In this document: positions 9,203-18,682 of the stretch, piece by piece
Layout of the letters: the number at the start of each line of letters is the position of its first letter
Numbering within the stretch: the stretch's first letter is position 1
DNA from: Massilia sp. ZL223
Lineage (GTDB): Bacteria > Pseudomonadota > Gammaproteobacteria > Burkholderiales > Burkholderiaceae_D
Length of the DNA stretch: 64,000 nt
Direction of reading: 5' to 3'
NCBI RefSeq assembly: GCF_018119395.1
Contig: NZ_JAGPWD010000002.1
Span: 124,001 to 188,000, forward strand
The notes under the pieces: model-generated
What the model was told of the DNA's origin: nothing
Databases searched by the model: none
The model's input: the letters and a program-made list of their open reading frames with translations, nothing else
Made by a program: the position numbers and the translations under genes

Positions 9203-11503
9203 CTAGTAGACTTCGCTGGTCTGGCGCAGGGTCCGGGCCGCCGCCACCATATTGGCGAGGGCCGGCCGCACCTCTTCCCAGCTGCGGGTTTTCAGGCCGC
9301 AGTCCGGGTTGATCCACAGGCGCTGCGCCGGGATGCGCGCAGCCGCCTGGTGCATCAGCCCTACGATCTGCTCCTGGCTTGGGATGTTGGGCGAATGGAT
9401 GTCATATACGCCCGGGCCGATCTCGTTCGGGTAGCGGAAGTCGTCGAAGGCCGCCAGCAGCTCCATGTTCGAGCGCGAGGTCTCGATCGTGATCACGTCC
9501 GCATCCATCTCCGCGATCGCGGCGAGGATGTCGTTGAACTCCGAATAACACATGTGGGTGTGGATCTGGGTCTCGTCGCGCACGCCGTTGGCGGCGATGC
9601 GGAAGGCGTCCACCGCCCACGCCAGGTAGGCGTCCCAATTCGCGCGGCGCAGCGGCAGGCCTTCGCGCAGGGCCGCCTCGTCGATCTGGATCACGCGCAC
9701 GCCGGCCCGCTCCAGGTCCAGCACCTCGGCGCGGATGGCCAGCGCCAGCTGGCGGCAGGTGAGGGCGCGCGGCTGGTCGTCGCGCACGAAGGACCAGTTC
9801 AGCATGGTCACCGGGCCGGTCAGCATGCCCTTCATCGGCTTGCCGGTCAGCGACTGGGCGTAGGCGGTCCAGGCCACCGTCATCGGGCGCGGGCGCTGGA
9901 TGTCGCCGTACAGGATGGGCGGCTTGACGCAGCGCGAGCCGTAGGACTGCACCCAGCCGTTCCCGGTGAAGGCATAGCCGTCGAGCTGCTCGCCGAAGTA
10001 TTCGACCATGTCGTTGCGCTCGGCCTCGCCGTGCACCAGCACGTCCAGTCCCAGCGCTTCCTGCTCGCGCACGCAGCGGGCGATCTCGGCGCGCATCGCG
10101 GCCTCGTAGCCGGGGGCGTCGAGCTCCCCGCGCTTGAACTGGCGGCGCGCCTGGCGGATGTCGGTCGTCTGCGGGAAGGAGCCGATGGTGGTGGTCGGGT
10201 AGGCCGGCAGCTGGAGCAGCGCCGCCTGGCGCGCGCTGCGCGCTTCGTGGCCGCTCCGGCGCTGGCCCATGGCCGGGGTGATGGCGGCCAGCGCGGCGGC
10301 GACCTCCGGCCTGGCGACGCGCGGCGAGGCGCGGCGGCGGTCGACGGCGGCGGCGTTTTCCACCAGGGCTTCCTGCACCCGGCTGCGGCCCTGGTCGAGG
10401 GCGGTGGCCAGGATCTGCAGTTCGAGCAGCTTCTGCACGGCGAAGGCGAGCCAGGAGCGGATCTCCGGATCCAGCGCTTCCTCGCTGCGCAGGTCGACCG
10501 GCACGTGCAGCAGCGAGCAGGAAGGCGCGATCCACAGGCGCTCGCCGATGCGGCGCTGCACCGGTTCCAGCCAGGCCAGGGTGGCGTGCAGGTCGGTCTT
10601 CCAGACGTTGCGGCCGTCGACCACGCCCAGCGACAGCACCTTGTCTTCGCCCAGCGCGTCGATGGTCAGGCCGACTTCGCCCGGCGCCTGGATCGCGTCC
10701 AGGTGCAGGCCGTCGACCGGCAGCGCGCAGGCCAGCGGCAGGTTTTCTTCCAGCGGGCCGAAATAGGTGGCCAGCAGCAGCTTGACGCCGCTGCCGCGCA
10801 GGCGCTCGTAGGCGCCGGCGTAGGCGTCGCGCCAGGCCTGGTCCAGTTCCGTGACCAGGGCCGGCTCGTCGACCTGCACCCATTCGACGCCTTCCGCTGC
10901 GAACCAGGCCAGCAGCTCGGCGTACACCGCCAGCAGTTGCGGCAGCAGGGACAGGCGATCGATGTTGTCCTTCGCCTTCCCGAGCCAGAGATAGGTGAGG
11001 GGACCGATGACGACCGGCTTGGCCTTCACCTTCAGCGTCCGCGCCTGCGCCAGCTGTTCCGCCAGACGGCCGGTATTGAGCTTGAAACGGGTGGCGGCGC
11101 TGAACTCGGGGACGATGTGGTGGTAGTTGGTGTCGAACCACTTGGTCATCTCGCCCGCCTGCACGCAGCCGCAGTCGTGGCTGTCCGCGCGGCCGCGCGC
11201 GATGCGGAAGTAGGCTTCCAGCTCGCCGCTGCCCTCAAAAGCGTGCGCATGGGCGCGCTGAGGCACGTTCCCGAGCGTGAAGCTCATGTCCAGCACCTGG
11301 TCGTAGAGCGAGAAGTCGCCCACCGGGGCGAAGTCGAGCCTGGCCTGCTGCTGCCAGTGGCGCGCGCGCAGCTCGGCGCTGAGTGCCGCCAGTTCCTGGG
11401 CGGAGGTGTCGCCTTTCCAGTGGCGCTCCAGGGCGAACTTGAGTTCGCGCTGGGCGCCGATGCGCGGGAAGCCGAGATTGTGCGTGATGGTCATGATGCT
11501 CAT
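9203..11503 (-). CDS. metE: cobalamin-independent methionine synthase
   Basis: A 766-residue enzyme that transfers the methyl group of methyltetrahydropteroyl-triglutamate to homocysteine, the last step of methionine synthesis, in the cytoplasm. The length matches the family. The C-terminal barrel carries the zinc ligands: His and Cys in HMCYSE, a Glu in ITIETS, and the final Cys in NPDCGLKTR. Two starts are possible, three codons apart (MSIM). The gene faces a metR homologue, the usual enterobacterial and proteobacterial arrangement. No cobalamin or SAM riboswitch fits in the short leader. Confidence 0.95.
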   Translation of the reverse strand: MSIMTITHNLGFPRIGAQRELKFALERHWKGDTSAQELAALSAELRARHWQQQARLDFAPVGDFSLYDQVLDMSFTLGNVPQRAHAHAFEGSGELEAYFRIARGRADSHDCGCVQAGEMTKWFDTNYHHIVPEFSAATRFKLNTGRLAEQLAQARTLKVKAKPVVIGPLTYLWLGKAKDNIDRLSLLPQLLAVYAELLAWFAAEGVEWVQVDEPALVTELDQAWRDAYAGAYERLRGSGVKLLLATYFGPLEENLPLACALPVDGLHLDAIQAPGEVGLTIDALGEDKVLSLGVVDGRNVWKTDLHATLAWLEPVQRRIGERLWIAPSCSLLHVPVDLRSEEALDPEIRSWLAFAVQKLLELQILATALDQGRSRVQEALVENAAAVDRRRASPRVARPEVAAALAAITPAMGQRRSGHEARSARQAALLQLPAYPTTTIGSFPQTTDIRQARRQFKRGELDAPGYEAAMRAEIARCVREQEALGLDVLVHGEAERNDMVEYFGEQLDGYAFTGNGWVQSYGSRCVKPPILYGDIQRPRPMTVAWTAYAQSLTGKPMKGMLTGPVTMLNWSFVRDDQPRALTCRQLALAIRAEVLDLERAGVRVIQIDEAALREGLPLRRANWDAYLAWAVDAFRIAANGVRDETQIHTHMCYSEFNDILAAIAEMDADVITIETSRSNMELLAAFDDFRYPNEIGPGVYDIHSPNIPSQEQIVGLMHQAAARIPAQRLWINPDCGLKTRSWEEVRPALANMVAAARTLRQTSEVY

Positions 11504-11599
11504 TCGTTAGTAGGTGAATAAGCCCATCATAGGGGAGGCGACTCATGAATAAAATTGGTATGATTTCATGAATCTATTAATTTCTTTCATAGTTCAGCC
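11504..11599. promoter_or_regulatory. metE-metR divergent control region with MetR half-sites
   Basis: An AT-rich 96-base spacer inside GC-rich surroundings. TGAA/TTCA half-sites of the kind bound by MetR are seen at 11546-11549, 11565-11568, 11569-11572 and 11586-11589. On the minus strand TTTATT, 16 bases, then TATGAT could be the metE promoter. The exact MetR sites are not certain, because the spacing between half-sites differs from the E. coli consensus. Confidence 0.5.
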
Positions 11600-12481
11600 A
11601 TGCTCGAACGCATCCACCTCTCCATCATTCGCGAAGTCGACCGCCGCGGCTCCCTGACCGCGGCTGCCGAAGTGCTGTTCCTGACCCAGTCGGCGCTCAG
11701 CCACAGCATCCGCAAGCTGGAGCAGCAGCTGGGCACCGAAGTCTGGACGCGCGAAGGCCGCGCGCTGCGCCTGACCCAGGCCGGCGAGTCTCTTCTCGGG
11801 CTGGCCAGGCGCGTGCTGCCCCAGCTCGAACACGCCGAGCGCCAGATGCAGCAGTACGCCCAGGGCCAGCGCGGCACCCTGCGCATCGGGATGGAATGCC
11901 ATCCCTGCTACCAGTGGCTGCTCCGGGTGGTCGCGCCCTACCTGGCCAGCTGGCCGGAGGTGGATGTCGACGTCAAGCAGAAATTCCAGTTCGGCGGCCT
12001 GCAGGCGCTGTCCACCTACGAGGTCGACCTGCTGGTCACGCCCGATCCTTTGTTCAAGCCGGGCCTGCGCTTCGTGCCGGTGTTCGACTACGAGCAGATG
12101 CTGGTGGTGGGCCGCCATCACCCGCTGGCCGGGCGCGAGTTCGTCGAGCCCTGCGACCTGTCGGATGAAGTATTGATTACTTATCCGGTCGACATCGAGC
12201 GGCTCGACATCTACAACCAGTTCTTCGTGCCGGCCGGCTGCGCGCCGCGCGAGCGCAAGACCATCGAGACCACCGACATCATGGTGCAGATGGTGGCCGG
12301 CGGTCGCGGCGTGGCGGCGCTGCCGGGCTGGCTGGTGCAGGAATATGGGGCGCGCATGCCGGTGGCGCCGGTGCGCCTGGGCCGGGAGGGCATCGCCAAG
12401 CAGATCTTCCTGGGCACGCGCGACGAAGACGCGGGCCTCGACTACCTGGAGGCCTTCGTGGTGCTGGCGCGGGAGACCTGA
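11600..12481 (+). CDS. metR: LysR-family regulator MetR
   Basis: A 293-residue LysR protein. Helix-turn-helix near residues 15-40 (SLTAAAEVLFLTQSALSHSIRKLE), then an effector domain with CHPCYQWLL and KQKFQFGGLQAL, features of MetR-type regulators that use homocysteine as coeffector. Its position head to head with metE supports the assignment. It is expected to activate metE when homocysteine accumulates and to limit its own expression. Confidence 0.88.
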   Translation: MLERIHLSIIREVDRRGSLTAAAEVLFLTQSALSHSIRKLEQQLGTEVWTREGRALRLTQAGESLLGLARRVLPQLEHAERQMQQYAQGQRGTLRIGMECHPCYQWLLRVVAPYLASWPEVDVDVKQKFQFGGLQALSTYEVDLLVTPDPLFKPGLRFVPVFDYEQMLVVGRHHPLAGREFVEPCDLSDEVLITYPVDIERLDIYNQFFVPAGCAPRERKTIETTDIMVQMVAGGRGVAALPGWLVQEYGARMPVAPVRLGREGIAKQIFLGTRDEDAGLDYLEAFVVLARET

Positions 12482-12530
12482 GCTTGTTATGGTTGATGGT
12501 GCATCGAACATTCATTGGAAGGAGAACGTG

Positions 12531-13004
12531 TTGGAACAGGCATCCGAACTGGAATATGTAGGCTTCTGGGCGCGCGTGGGGGCGACGCTGATCGATACCA
12601 TCCTGCTGTGCATCCTCACGCTTCCCTTGCTGGTGGGGGTGTACGGCGTCGCCTACTTCGGCAACGAAGCCTTCATTGCCGGCCCGGCCGATTTCCTGAT
12701 TTCCTATGTGCTCCCGGCGGTGATCGTCGTGCTGCTGTGGGCAAGGATGTCGACCACGCCGGGAAAGATGGCGATCGGCGCCACCATCGTCGATGCGCGC
12801 ACGGGTGGCAAGCCGACGACCCGTCAATTCGTCATCCGCTACCTCGGCTACTATGTCTCGGTGCTGCCTCTGCTCCTGGGCTACATCTGGGTCGGATTCG
12901 ATGCGCGCAAGCAGGGCTGGCACGACAAGATGGCGGGAACGGTAGTCGTCCGGCGCAAGGGAGGCGCGGCCGAGCCGGTGCGTTTCGAGCAGCCGGGCCG
13001 CTGA
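12531..13004 (+). CDS. RDD family membrane protein
   Basis: About 157 residues with the RDD pattern: a first helix after GFWARVGATLIDTI, a second around SYVLPAVIVVLLW, the TTPGKMAIGATIVDARTG loop, and a third helix before DARKQGWHDKMAGTVVV. RDD proteins are small inner-membrane proteins; some move ions but most have no assigned function. The start is uncertain: AAGGAG at 12519-12524 suits the TTG at 12531 (spacing 6) better than the ATG at 12489, which has no clear ribosome binding site. Confidence 0.75.
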   Translation: MEQASELEYVGFWARVGATLIDTILLCILTLPLLVGVYGVAYFGNEAFIAGPADFLISYVLPAVIVVLLWARMSTTPGKMAIGATIVDARTGGKPTTRQFVIRYLGYYVSVLPLLLGYIWVGFDARKQGWHDKMAGTVVVRRKGGAAEPVRFEQPGR

Positions 13005-13102
13005 GCGCCAAACATTGTTACAAACTATGCGGTGGCGCCTGCCTTCTCAGTAGTGCGCCAGCCTTGTAACATGTCAGCCATTTAGTTCGACGAAAGACCT
13101 TC

Positions 13103-13561
13103 ATGACCTTCACCACGCTTTCCCGCGCGCTTTGCCTCGCCACCTTCGCCGCCGCCTGCGCCGCGCCGGTCCACGCCGACAGCTTCACTTCCTCCGCTTC
13201 CAGCGCGGGCTCGGCATCCTCGGCCAGCATTTCCGATTCGATCAGCGGCTCCAGCAACAGCTCGAGCGGCGAAGACCGCGTGGCTGCCGGCCAGTACCGC
13301 GTGATCAACGTCGCCCAGGCGCCGGGCAAGGCGGACACCACCCGCATGACCTTGCGCGCGGTCGCCGGCGCGCGCGAGTTCCACCTCGACGTGCCCGATC
13401 GCGCCCTGGCCCAGCGCCGCGTGAACGCGGGCGAACTGGTGGAAGTGAAGGCGCGTGTGTACGGCTTCGAATTCGCCTACGGCGACACCCAGCGTCCGTT
13501 CTTCCTGGCGCTGCAGGACGACTGGTACCGCGAACTGCAATCGCGCAAAGTCACCGGCTGA
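13103..13561 (+). CDS. exported Ser-rich protein of unknown function
   Basis: A 152-residue protein with a clear Sec signal peptide (hydrophobic core LCLATFAAACAA, cleavage likely after VHA), a serine-rich low-complexity stretch at about residues 27-55, then a compact beta-rich domain that includes QYRVINVAQAPG and a Phe/Tyr-rich tail. No family recognised beyond conserved exported hypotheticals. Its stop codon overlaps the next start (TGATG), so both are made from one message and may act together in the periplasm. Confidence 0.7.
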   Translation: MTFTTLSRALCLATFAAACAAPVHADSFTSSASSAGSASSASISDSISGSSNSSSGEDRVAAGQYRVINVAQAPGKADTTRMTLRAVAGAREFHLDVPDRALAQRRVNAGELVEVKARVYGFEFAYGDTQRPFFLALQDDWYRELQSRKVTG

Positions 13562-14460
13562 TGTTCGCCAGATTGGCCCTCGCCGCGCTCGGCCTGTCGG
13601 CGAGCGCGGGCGCCTGGGCCGGCCTGCCCACGTTCTGCGAGCGCGCGCAGGACATCACAGCCGAAGAGCAGGACCGCGTGCTGCGTTTCGCCGGCGTGGT
13701 GAAGCAGGAGCTGGAGCGCTCCGGCGCGCGCGCCGCCCTGATCGCGCGCGCGGGCACGGACCTGAGCCGCTTCGGCCTGCTGTATTCGCACGCCGGGATC
13801 GCCCTCAAGGACAATCCCGGCAGCCCCTGGGCCGTGCGCCAGCTGTATTACGCCTGCGACGAATCGCGTCCGCGCCTGTTCGACCAGGGCGTGCCGGGCT
13901 TCGCGCTCGGCGCGGATGCGCCGCTGCGGGGCCACATGTCGCTGCTGTTCCTGCCCGACGAGGAAGAACGCCTGCTCGAGCAGGCGGCACTGGACAAGCC
14001 CCTGGCGCTGGCCCTGCTGGCCGGGAAGTACAGCGCCAACGCCTATGCTTACGGCACGCGTTACCAGAACTGCAACCAGTGGGTGGCGGAGCTGCTCGCC
14101 AGCGCGTGGGGACGGCTCGATGGACAGCAAGCGCCGCGCGAACAGGCGCAAGCCTGGCTGCGCGAGCAGGGCTACGCCGCAGGTCCCGTGAAAATCCCTT
14201 CGCACCTGTTGATGTTCGCCGGGCAGTTCGTGCCCCTGGTGCACCTGAACGACCACCCGGTGGAAGATATCCACGCGCTGGCGCTGCACGTGAGCGTGCC
14301 GGCCTCGATCGAAGCCTTCGTGCGCCGCCAGGCGCCGCAGACGCGCCGGGTCGAGGTCTGCCACGACGAGCAGCGCATCGTCGTGCGCCGCAGCGGGGAG
14401 CCGCTCGATGCGGCCTGTACGCCGATGCCCGGTGACGAGGTGACCGCCATCGCGCCCTGA
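13561..14460 (+). CDS. exported DUF2145-like protein
   Basis: A 299-residue exported protein: signal peptide with a likely cut after AGAWA, then Cys-containing segments (TFCERAQ, YYACDES, QNCNQWV, RVEVCHDE) and the SHAGIALKD motif, a pattern I associate with DUF2145. The SHAG-x-C-NQW arrangement looks like a His/Cys active site of a papain- or NlpC-like hydrolase, but this is an inference from residue order only. The first base of its ATG is the last base of the preceding stop. Confidence 0.72.
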   Translation: MFARLALAALGLSASAGAWAGLPTFCERAQDITAEEQDRVLRFAGVVKQELERSGARAALIARAGTDLSRFGLLYSHAGIALKDNPGSPWAVRQLYYACDESRPRLFDQGVPGFALGADAPLRGHMSLLFLPDEEERLLEQAALDKPLALALLAGKYSANAYAYGTRYQNCNQWVAELLASAWGRLDGQQAPREQAQAWLREQGYAAGPVKIPSHLLMFAGQFVPLVHLNDHPVEDIHALALHVSVPASIEAFVRRQAPQTRRVEVCHDEQRIVVRRSGEPLDAACTPMPGDEVTAIAP

Positions 14461-14479
14461 AGCGGCGCGCTGTCGTCGC

Positions 14480-15184
14480 TCAGGCGGCGCGCGCCAGCCC
14501 TGCGAGCGAGGCGTGGACCTGGTCCAGCCGGTGGACTTCGCAGGTGGGCAGCGCCTGCGAAGCATTGGCCAGTCTGCCGGGATTGAACCAGCAGCTGTCG
14601 ATGCCGTAGCGGTTCGCCCCAAGAATATCCGCATCCAGCCGGTCGCCGACGATCACCGTCCCGGCGTGGGAAAAGCTGCGCGCCATGCGCGTCGTGTACT
14701 CGAAGAAGCGGCTGTCCGGCTTGGCATGGCCGCAGGCTTCCGAGGTCGCGATGAAGGAAATGTGCCCGCCCAGCCCGGAGCTGGCGATGCGGCGCCGCTG
14801 GATGTGGTCGACGCCGTTCGTGATGATCCCGATTTCGCCGCAGGCGGCGAGCGATTCGCACAGGCGCAGGGCGCCGTCGATCAGCACCACGGTCTCCGAC
14901 AGCGATTCCAGGTACAGGCGGCTGGCCGCTTCGGCGTCCAGCTCCAGCCTGTGCGCGGCGAAGGTCTGGCGGAAGCGCTCCACCTTGAGGAAGTCTTTCG
15001 TCACCGTACCTTGCTCGAAGCGCTTCCACAAATCCAGGTTGATGGCCTGGTAGTCCGGGAACAGCGCCGCGCCGGGTTCGTGCAGGCCGAGCTCGCGCAT
15101 GGTGCGGGTGAAGGAGAGTTGTTCGGAAGCCCGGAAGTCGAGCAGGGTGTCGTCCAGGTCGAAGAGGAACAGCGTGTATTTCAT
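14480..15184 (-). CDS. HAD-superfamily phosphatase, YjjG-like
   Basis: A 234-residue haloacid-dehalogenase-type hydrolase. Motif I FDLDDTLLDF at the N-terminus gives the nucleophilic Asp; motif II is ITNGVDHIQ (near residue 105); the Lys of motif III is in GHAKPDSRFF; motif IV is IVGDRLDADILGA. The arrangement and length fit YjjG-type pyrimidine 5'-nucleotidases (house-cleaning of modified nucleotides). An in-frame ATG 30 bases upstream exists, but the chosen start places motif I at the usual position. Confidence 0.82.
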   Translation of the reverse strand: MKYTLFLFDLDDTLLDFRASEQLSFTRTMRELGLHEPGAALFPDYQAINLDLWKRFEQGTVTKDFLKVERFRQTFAAHRLELDAEAASRLYLESLSETVVLIDGALRLCESLAACGEIGIITNGVDHIQRRRIASSGLGGHISFIATSEACGHAKPDSRFFEYTTRMARSFSHAGTVIVGDRLDADILGANRYGIDSCWFNPGRLANASQALPTCEVHRLDQVHASLAGLARAA

Positions 15185-15319
15185 GGCGCTTGCCAGGCGG
15201 TGGCGGGTCTGCATGGTAGCACGGCAACCCCGCAGGCGAGCGAAGCCCGGCCTGTGCCTGCTTGAAACATCCTTGTCATATGGCTAATATGTACTCAGCT
15301 GTGCAGCCGGGAGAGGATC

Positions 15320-15979
15320 ATGCTGGAGTGCAAAAAGCGAGACGAGGACAAGCACGAGATCGACTACAGGACCATGAAGCTGATGGTGGCGGCGATCTCC
15401 CTGACCCTCAGCGGGTTGACGCTGTATTTCGCCGAAGGGCCGCTGGCGTCGATCAGCCACGCCTATTGCGCGGACGGCATGTCGCGAGACATCTTCGTCG
15501 GCTTCCTGTTCGCGATCGCCGCCATCATGAGCGCACACAACGGCGCCGACGACTGCGAAAAAGTGGCGAGCAGGCTCGCGGCCGTGTCGGCGCTCGGCGT
15601 CGCCTTGGTGCCTACCTCCTGCAGGGACGATGTCGCATCGACCTGGCATTTCCTGTTCGCCGCCGCCGTCTTTGCGATTCTCGCCTGGTTCTGCTGGTCG
15701 TTCTACCGGCGCGCGGGGACCAAGCCGCATCCGGAGTACGCGGCAAGGCGCAAGATCGTGTACGGGATCTGCGGAATCGGCATCCTTGCCATGATGGGGC
15801 TGATCGCCGCACACAAGTTCTTCGGACTGTGGCCGGCGTTTAACGTCACCTTCAATGGCGAAGCGATCGGCCTCGCGCTGTTCGGGGTGTCCTGGCTGGT
15901 CGCGAGCCACTTTCTCCCGTATTTCGATCATCCCGGGGAGCGCATGAAGGTGACGAAACCTCCGGTCCCCCAGGCATAG
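15320..15979 (+). CDS. conserved multi-pass membrane protein
   Basis: A 219-residue integral membrane protein with about six hydrophobic helices. A highly polar N-terminus (CKKRDEDKHEID) is followed by AAISLTLSGLTLYF, then the motif SRDIFVGFLFAIAAIM and LGVALVPTSC, which recur in a family of uncharacterised bacterial membrane proteins. GGAGAGG stands just before the ATG. Convergent with the phosphoethanolamine transferase gene. Function unknown. Confidence 0.72.
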   Translation: MLECKKRDEDKHEIDYRTMKLMVAAISLTLSGLTLYFAEGPLASISHAYCADGMSRDIFVGFLFAIAAIMSAHNGADDCEKVASRLAAVSALGVALVPTSCRDDVASTWHFLFAAAVFAILAWFCWSFYRRAGTKPHPEYAARRKIVYGICGIGILAMMGLIAAHKFFGLWPAFNVTFNGEAIGLALFGVSWLVASHFLPYFDHPGERMKVTKPPVPQA

Positions 15980-15988
15980 CGGGCAGGC

Positions 15989-17803
15989 TTAACTGCGCGG
16001 CAGCGGCTTGCCGCGCGCGATCACTTCGCGGCAGTCGCCTTTCATGGTGGCGTCGTCGTAGTCGGTCCAGCCCCAACTGTCCACGTAGCGCTTGTGGCGC
16101 TTGAACGCCGGGTTCAGGAAGCTGCGCTCCAGGCGCTCGTCCGGATAGCGGATGTCCGCCATGTCGAGCACCGTGTGGAACATGTTCTCGGTCGACAGCT
16201 TGGCCTTGCGGTGGCGCCGCAGCTGCGCGATCTTGGACGGGAAGCGCTCCGCATACGCATCCGAATACCAGACGAAGGCCGGCACATGGAATTCATACTG
16301 GGTGTTATGCCCGTGGAAGGCGATGGTGCAGGACTTGTCATATAAAGTCTGCCCATGGTCGGCCACGTACAGCAGCGAGGACGGCAGGCCGGATTCCTTC
16401 AGCACCCCGATCACGTTGGCCAGGAACCAGTCGGTATAGAGGATCGCGCTGTCGTAGCTGTTGCTCATCTTCGGCCGCAGCGACTTGTCGGTGACGTCCG
16501 GCTTGTCGATGCCGGCCAGCGAGGGCTGCCAGCGGTCGAATTCCTTCGGGTAGCGGTGCGCGTAGTTCCAGTGGCTGCCCAGGGTATGCAGCACGATCAG
16601 CACCTTCTGCGCCGGATCGCGCACCGCGCGCCGCAGCGGGTCGAGCAGCACCGCGTCGTAGCTGGCGCTGTCGCTGAAGCCGCCCAGGTTCAGGAATTCC
16701 ACCTGGTCCGCCTCCTTGGCGAACACCGACACGGGCGTATCGAACTTGCCGAAGGAAACCTGGTTCGACAGCCAGAAGGTCTTGAAGCCCGCCTCCTTGA
16801 AGGCCGACAGGAAGGATTTCTCGTAGAAGCCGTCCTTCAGGCTCTGCATGGCGGGCTTGCGCGAAATGATGACCGGCACCGACAGGCGGGTGGCCGAGAC
16901 CGGCGTGATCACGTCCGGCAGGGTCACCAGGTTCGCCTCTTTCGACAGCAGCGGATTGGTCTCGCGCGCGTAGCCGTTCAGGCTCCAGCGGTCGAAGCGC
17001 GAGGATTCGCCCAGCACCATGACCACGATTTGCGGCGCATGCGTGTCGCCCAGCTGGTGCGCGCCGAAGCGGAAGGCGGCGCTGCGCTGGTTCAGCTCGG
17101 CCAGGTGGACGCGCTCGCGGTAGAAATCGACCCCGCGCGCGGCCAGGCCGAAAGGCCAGGACTGGGCCGTGGCGCGCAGATCGAAGGGCAGTTTGGCCCA
17201 GTGGGGCAGCGGCGGCAGGGCAGGGGAGGCCGACGCCGCCTTCGCCAGGCGCGCGCCGGCGCTGGCCACTTGGACGGAGGCGGGCGATTGCGCAGGCGTG
17301 GGCGGCGCCACGCCATACTTGTAGCTGTAGACCAGCACGCCCAGCCCGGCGCCCAGCACCGCCAGCGCCGCCCAGCGCGAGCGGTCGTTCCAGTCCAGCG
17401 CGCGGGTGCGCCAGGCCACTATCCAGGTGGAGATCCACCAGGCCAGCACCGCCAGCAGCGCCGCGCCCAGCAGCCACACCTGGCCGCCCAGGAATTCCGA
17501 GGCTTCGCTGGGGCTGGTCTCGGCGATGATCCCCAGGTGGTGGGTCGAGATCCCCTGGCCGTAATAAGTCAGCAGGTAGAGCTCGGTCGGCAGGGCCAGG
17601 AAGGCCGGCAGCAGCAGCCAGTGGAAGTAAGCCGGCCGCTTGAACAGGGCCCAGGCGGCGATCCAGCCGAACACGCCGATCCCGGCCACGCGCCAGGGAT
17701 CGTCGAGCGGGGCGCCCATCAGCGGCGCGATAAAAGGCACGGCCGAGAGCGCCGTATAGCTCAGCAGCAGATAAACAATAGCGGGGCGCAGCAGGGTTCG
17801 CAT
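15989..17803 (-). CDS. EptA-like phosphoethanolamine transferase
   Basis: A 604-residue inner-membrane enzyme: about five N-terminal transmembrane helices (residues 1-155), a linker, then a periplasmic sulfatase-fold domain. The metal/active-site motifs are visible: GESSRFDRWSLNGY with the conserved Glu, the presumed nucleophilic Thr in PVSATRLSVPV, and the metal pair in VADHGQTLYD. Family members move phosphoethanolamine from phosphatidylethanolamine to lipid A or other glycans, which can lower binding of cationic peptides; the acceptor here is not determined. It lies between a membrane protein gene and the str promoter. Confidence 0.85.
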   Translation of the reverse strand: MRTLLRPAIVYLLLSYTALSAVPFIAPLMGAPLDDPWRVAGIGVFGWIAAWALFKRPAYFHWLLLPAFLALPTELYLLTYYGQGISTHHLGIIAETSPSEASEFLGGQVWLLGAALLAVLAWWISTWIVAWRTRALDWNDRSRWAALAVLGAGLGVLVYSYKYGVAPPTPAQSPASVQVASAGARLAKAASASPALPPLPHWAKLPFDLRATAQSWPFGLAARGVDFYRERVHLAELNQRSAAFRFGAHQLGDTHAPQIVVMVLGESSRFDRWSLNGYARETNPLLSKEANLVTLPDVITPVSATRLSVPVIISRKPAMQSLKDGFYEKSFLSAFKEAGFKTFWLSNQVSFGKFDTPVSVFAKEADQVEFLNLGGFSDSASYDAVLLDPLRRAVRDPAQKVLIVLHTLGSHWNYAHRYPKEFDRWQPSLAGIDKPDVTDKSLRPKMSNSYDSAILYTDWFLANVIGVLKESGLPSSLLYVADHGQTLYDKSCTIAFHGHNTQYEFHVPAFVWYSDAYAERFPSKIAQLRRHRKAKLSTENMFHTVLDMADIRYPDERLERSFLNPAFKRHKRYVDSWGWTDYDDATMKGDCREVIARGKPLPRS

Positions 17804-17974
17804 CGACTGGAAAAGGCCGGAAAGTCGGCTATTATGCTTTCTTTATCTCTTGGAAGGCTATGTCCACCGGACAAGCCTGATGCCACGCCGACAGCCCTTT
17901 GTCGCTGGCATGCCACATTTGCCACGGTTTACCGCCCAGCGGGCCGCCGCCGGGTTGGCGGGACGGCAAATTGG

Positions 17975-18003
17975 TTGACCCGCTTGACCATCGGGTCTAT
18001 ACT
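17975..18003 (+). promoter_or_regulatory. promoter of rpsL-rpsG-fusA
   Basis: TTGACC (-35), 17 bases, TATACT (-10), followed by the GC-rich discriminator CGCGAG, typical of stringently controlled translation genes. The start would be near 18010, giving a leader of about 170 bases. In the 374 bases between the EptA-like gene and rpsL, this promoter and the leader hairpin are all I can see. Confidence 0.85.
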
Positions 18004-18114
18004 CGCGAGTTCTCGAATTTATTCTGCACATCGTATACGCATTCGCAGCCGCTCCTTCGGTGAGTGGCTTTCGTCGCCTCTGCAGTCTGTAGGATACGGG
18101 ACTAGGTTTTAGTC

Positions 18115-18141
18115 CCCGGGCCAAGTTTGTGCCGGCCCGGG
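18115..18141 (+). other. rpsL leader hairpin
   Basis: CCCGGGCC at 18115-18122 pairs perfectly with GGCCCGGG at 18134-18141 around an 11-base loop, 36 bases before the rpsL start. No T-run follows, so it is more likely an RNA structure in the leader (attenuation or ribosomal protein binding) than a terminator. Confidence 0.55.
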
Positions 18142-18177
18142 TCGTCAACGTAGTAGTACTTTGTTGGATTAAGAACG

Positions 18178-18561
18178 ATGCCAACCATCAATCAACTGAT
18201 TCGCAAGCCGCGTGAAGCCGCGGTTGTGAAGAGCAAGTCGCCGGCACTGGAAAACTGCCCGCAAAAGCGCGGCGTGTGCACCCGTGTGTACACCACCACG
18301 CCGAAGAAGCCGAACTCGGCACTTCGTAAAGTCGCCAAGGTGCGCCTGACCAACGGTTTCGAAGTCATTTCGTACATCGGCGGTGAAGGCCACAACCTGC
18401 AAGAACACTCGGTCGTGCTGATTCGCGGCGGCCGTGTGAAAGACTTGCCGGGTGTGCGTTACCACATGGTCCGCGGTGCACTGGATACCCAGGGCGTGAA
18501 AGACCGTAAGCAGGCCCGTTCGAAGTACGGTGCCAAGCGTGCCAAGGCTGCCAAGAAGTAA
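18178..18561 (+). CDS. rpsL: 30S ribosomal protein S12
   Basis: A 127-residue decoding-site protein of the small subunit. The [10 protein letters not shown] and [13 protein letters not shown] segments carry Lys at the two positions (43 and 88 in E. coli) whose replacement gives streptomycin resistance, so this is the sensitive wild-type form. It heads the str block. The upstream neighbour is an opposing membrane enzyme gene, not rpoC. Confidence 0.98.
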   Translation: MPTINQLIRKPREAAVVKSKSPALENCPQKRGVCTRVYTTTPKKPNSALRKVAKVRLTNGFEVISYIGGEGHNLQEHSVVLIRGGRVKDLPGVRYHMVRGALDTQGVKDRKQARSKYGAKRAKAAKK

Positions 18562-18682
18562 TTCATCAGCCAGTCACATTTACTAGATAAGTTGAGCCGG
18601 CCGGAAGGCCGAGTAAGTGAAGGGTCATGAGGGCCTTTCGCGAGTGCGACAAGCACTCAACTGAAGACAGGAAGGAATTGAA

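Noticed and set aside
11504-11599. Cobalamin or SAM riboswitch upstream of metE
   Set aside because: The spacer is only 96 bases and AT-rich, too short for a cobalamin riboswitch and without the conserved boxes; MetR-type half-sites explain it better.
13177-13265. Ser-rich stretch as a DNA repeat array
   Set aside because: It is low-complexity protein sequence coded by varied Ser codons, with no regular DNA unit.
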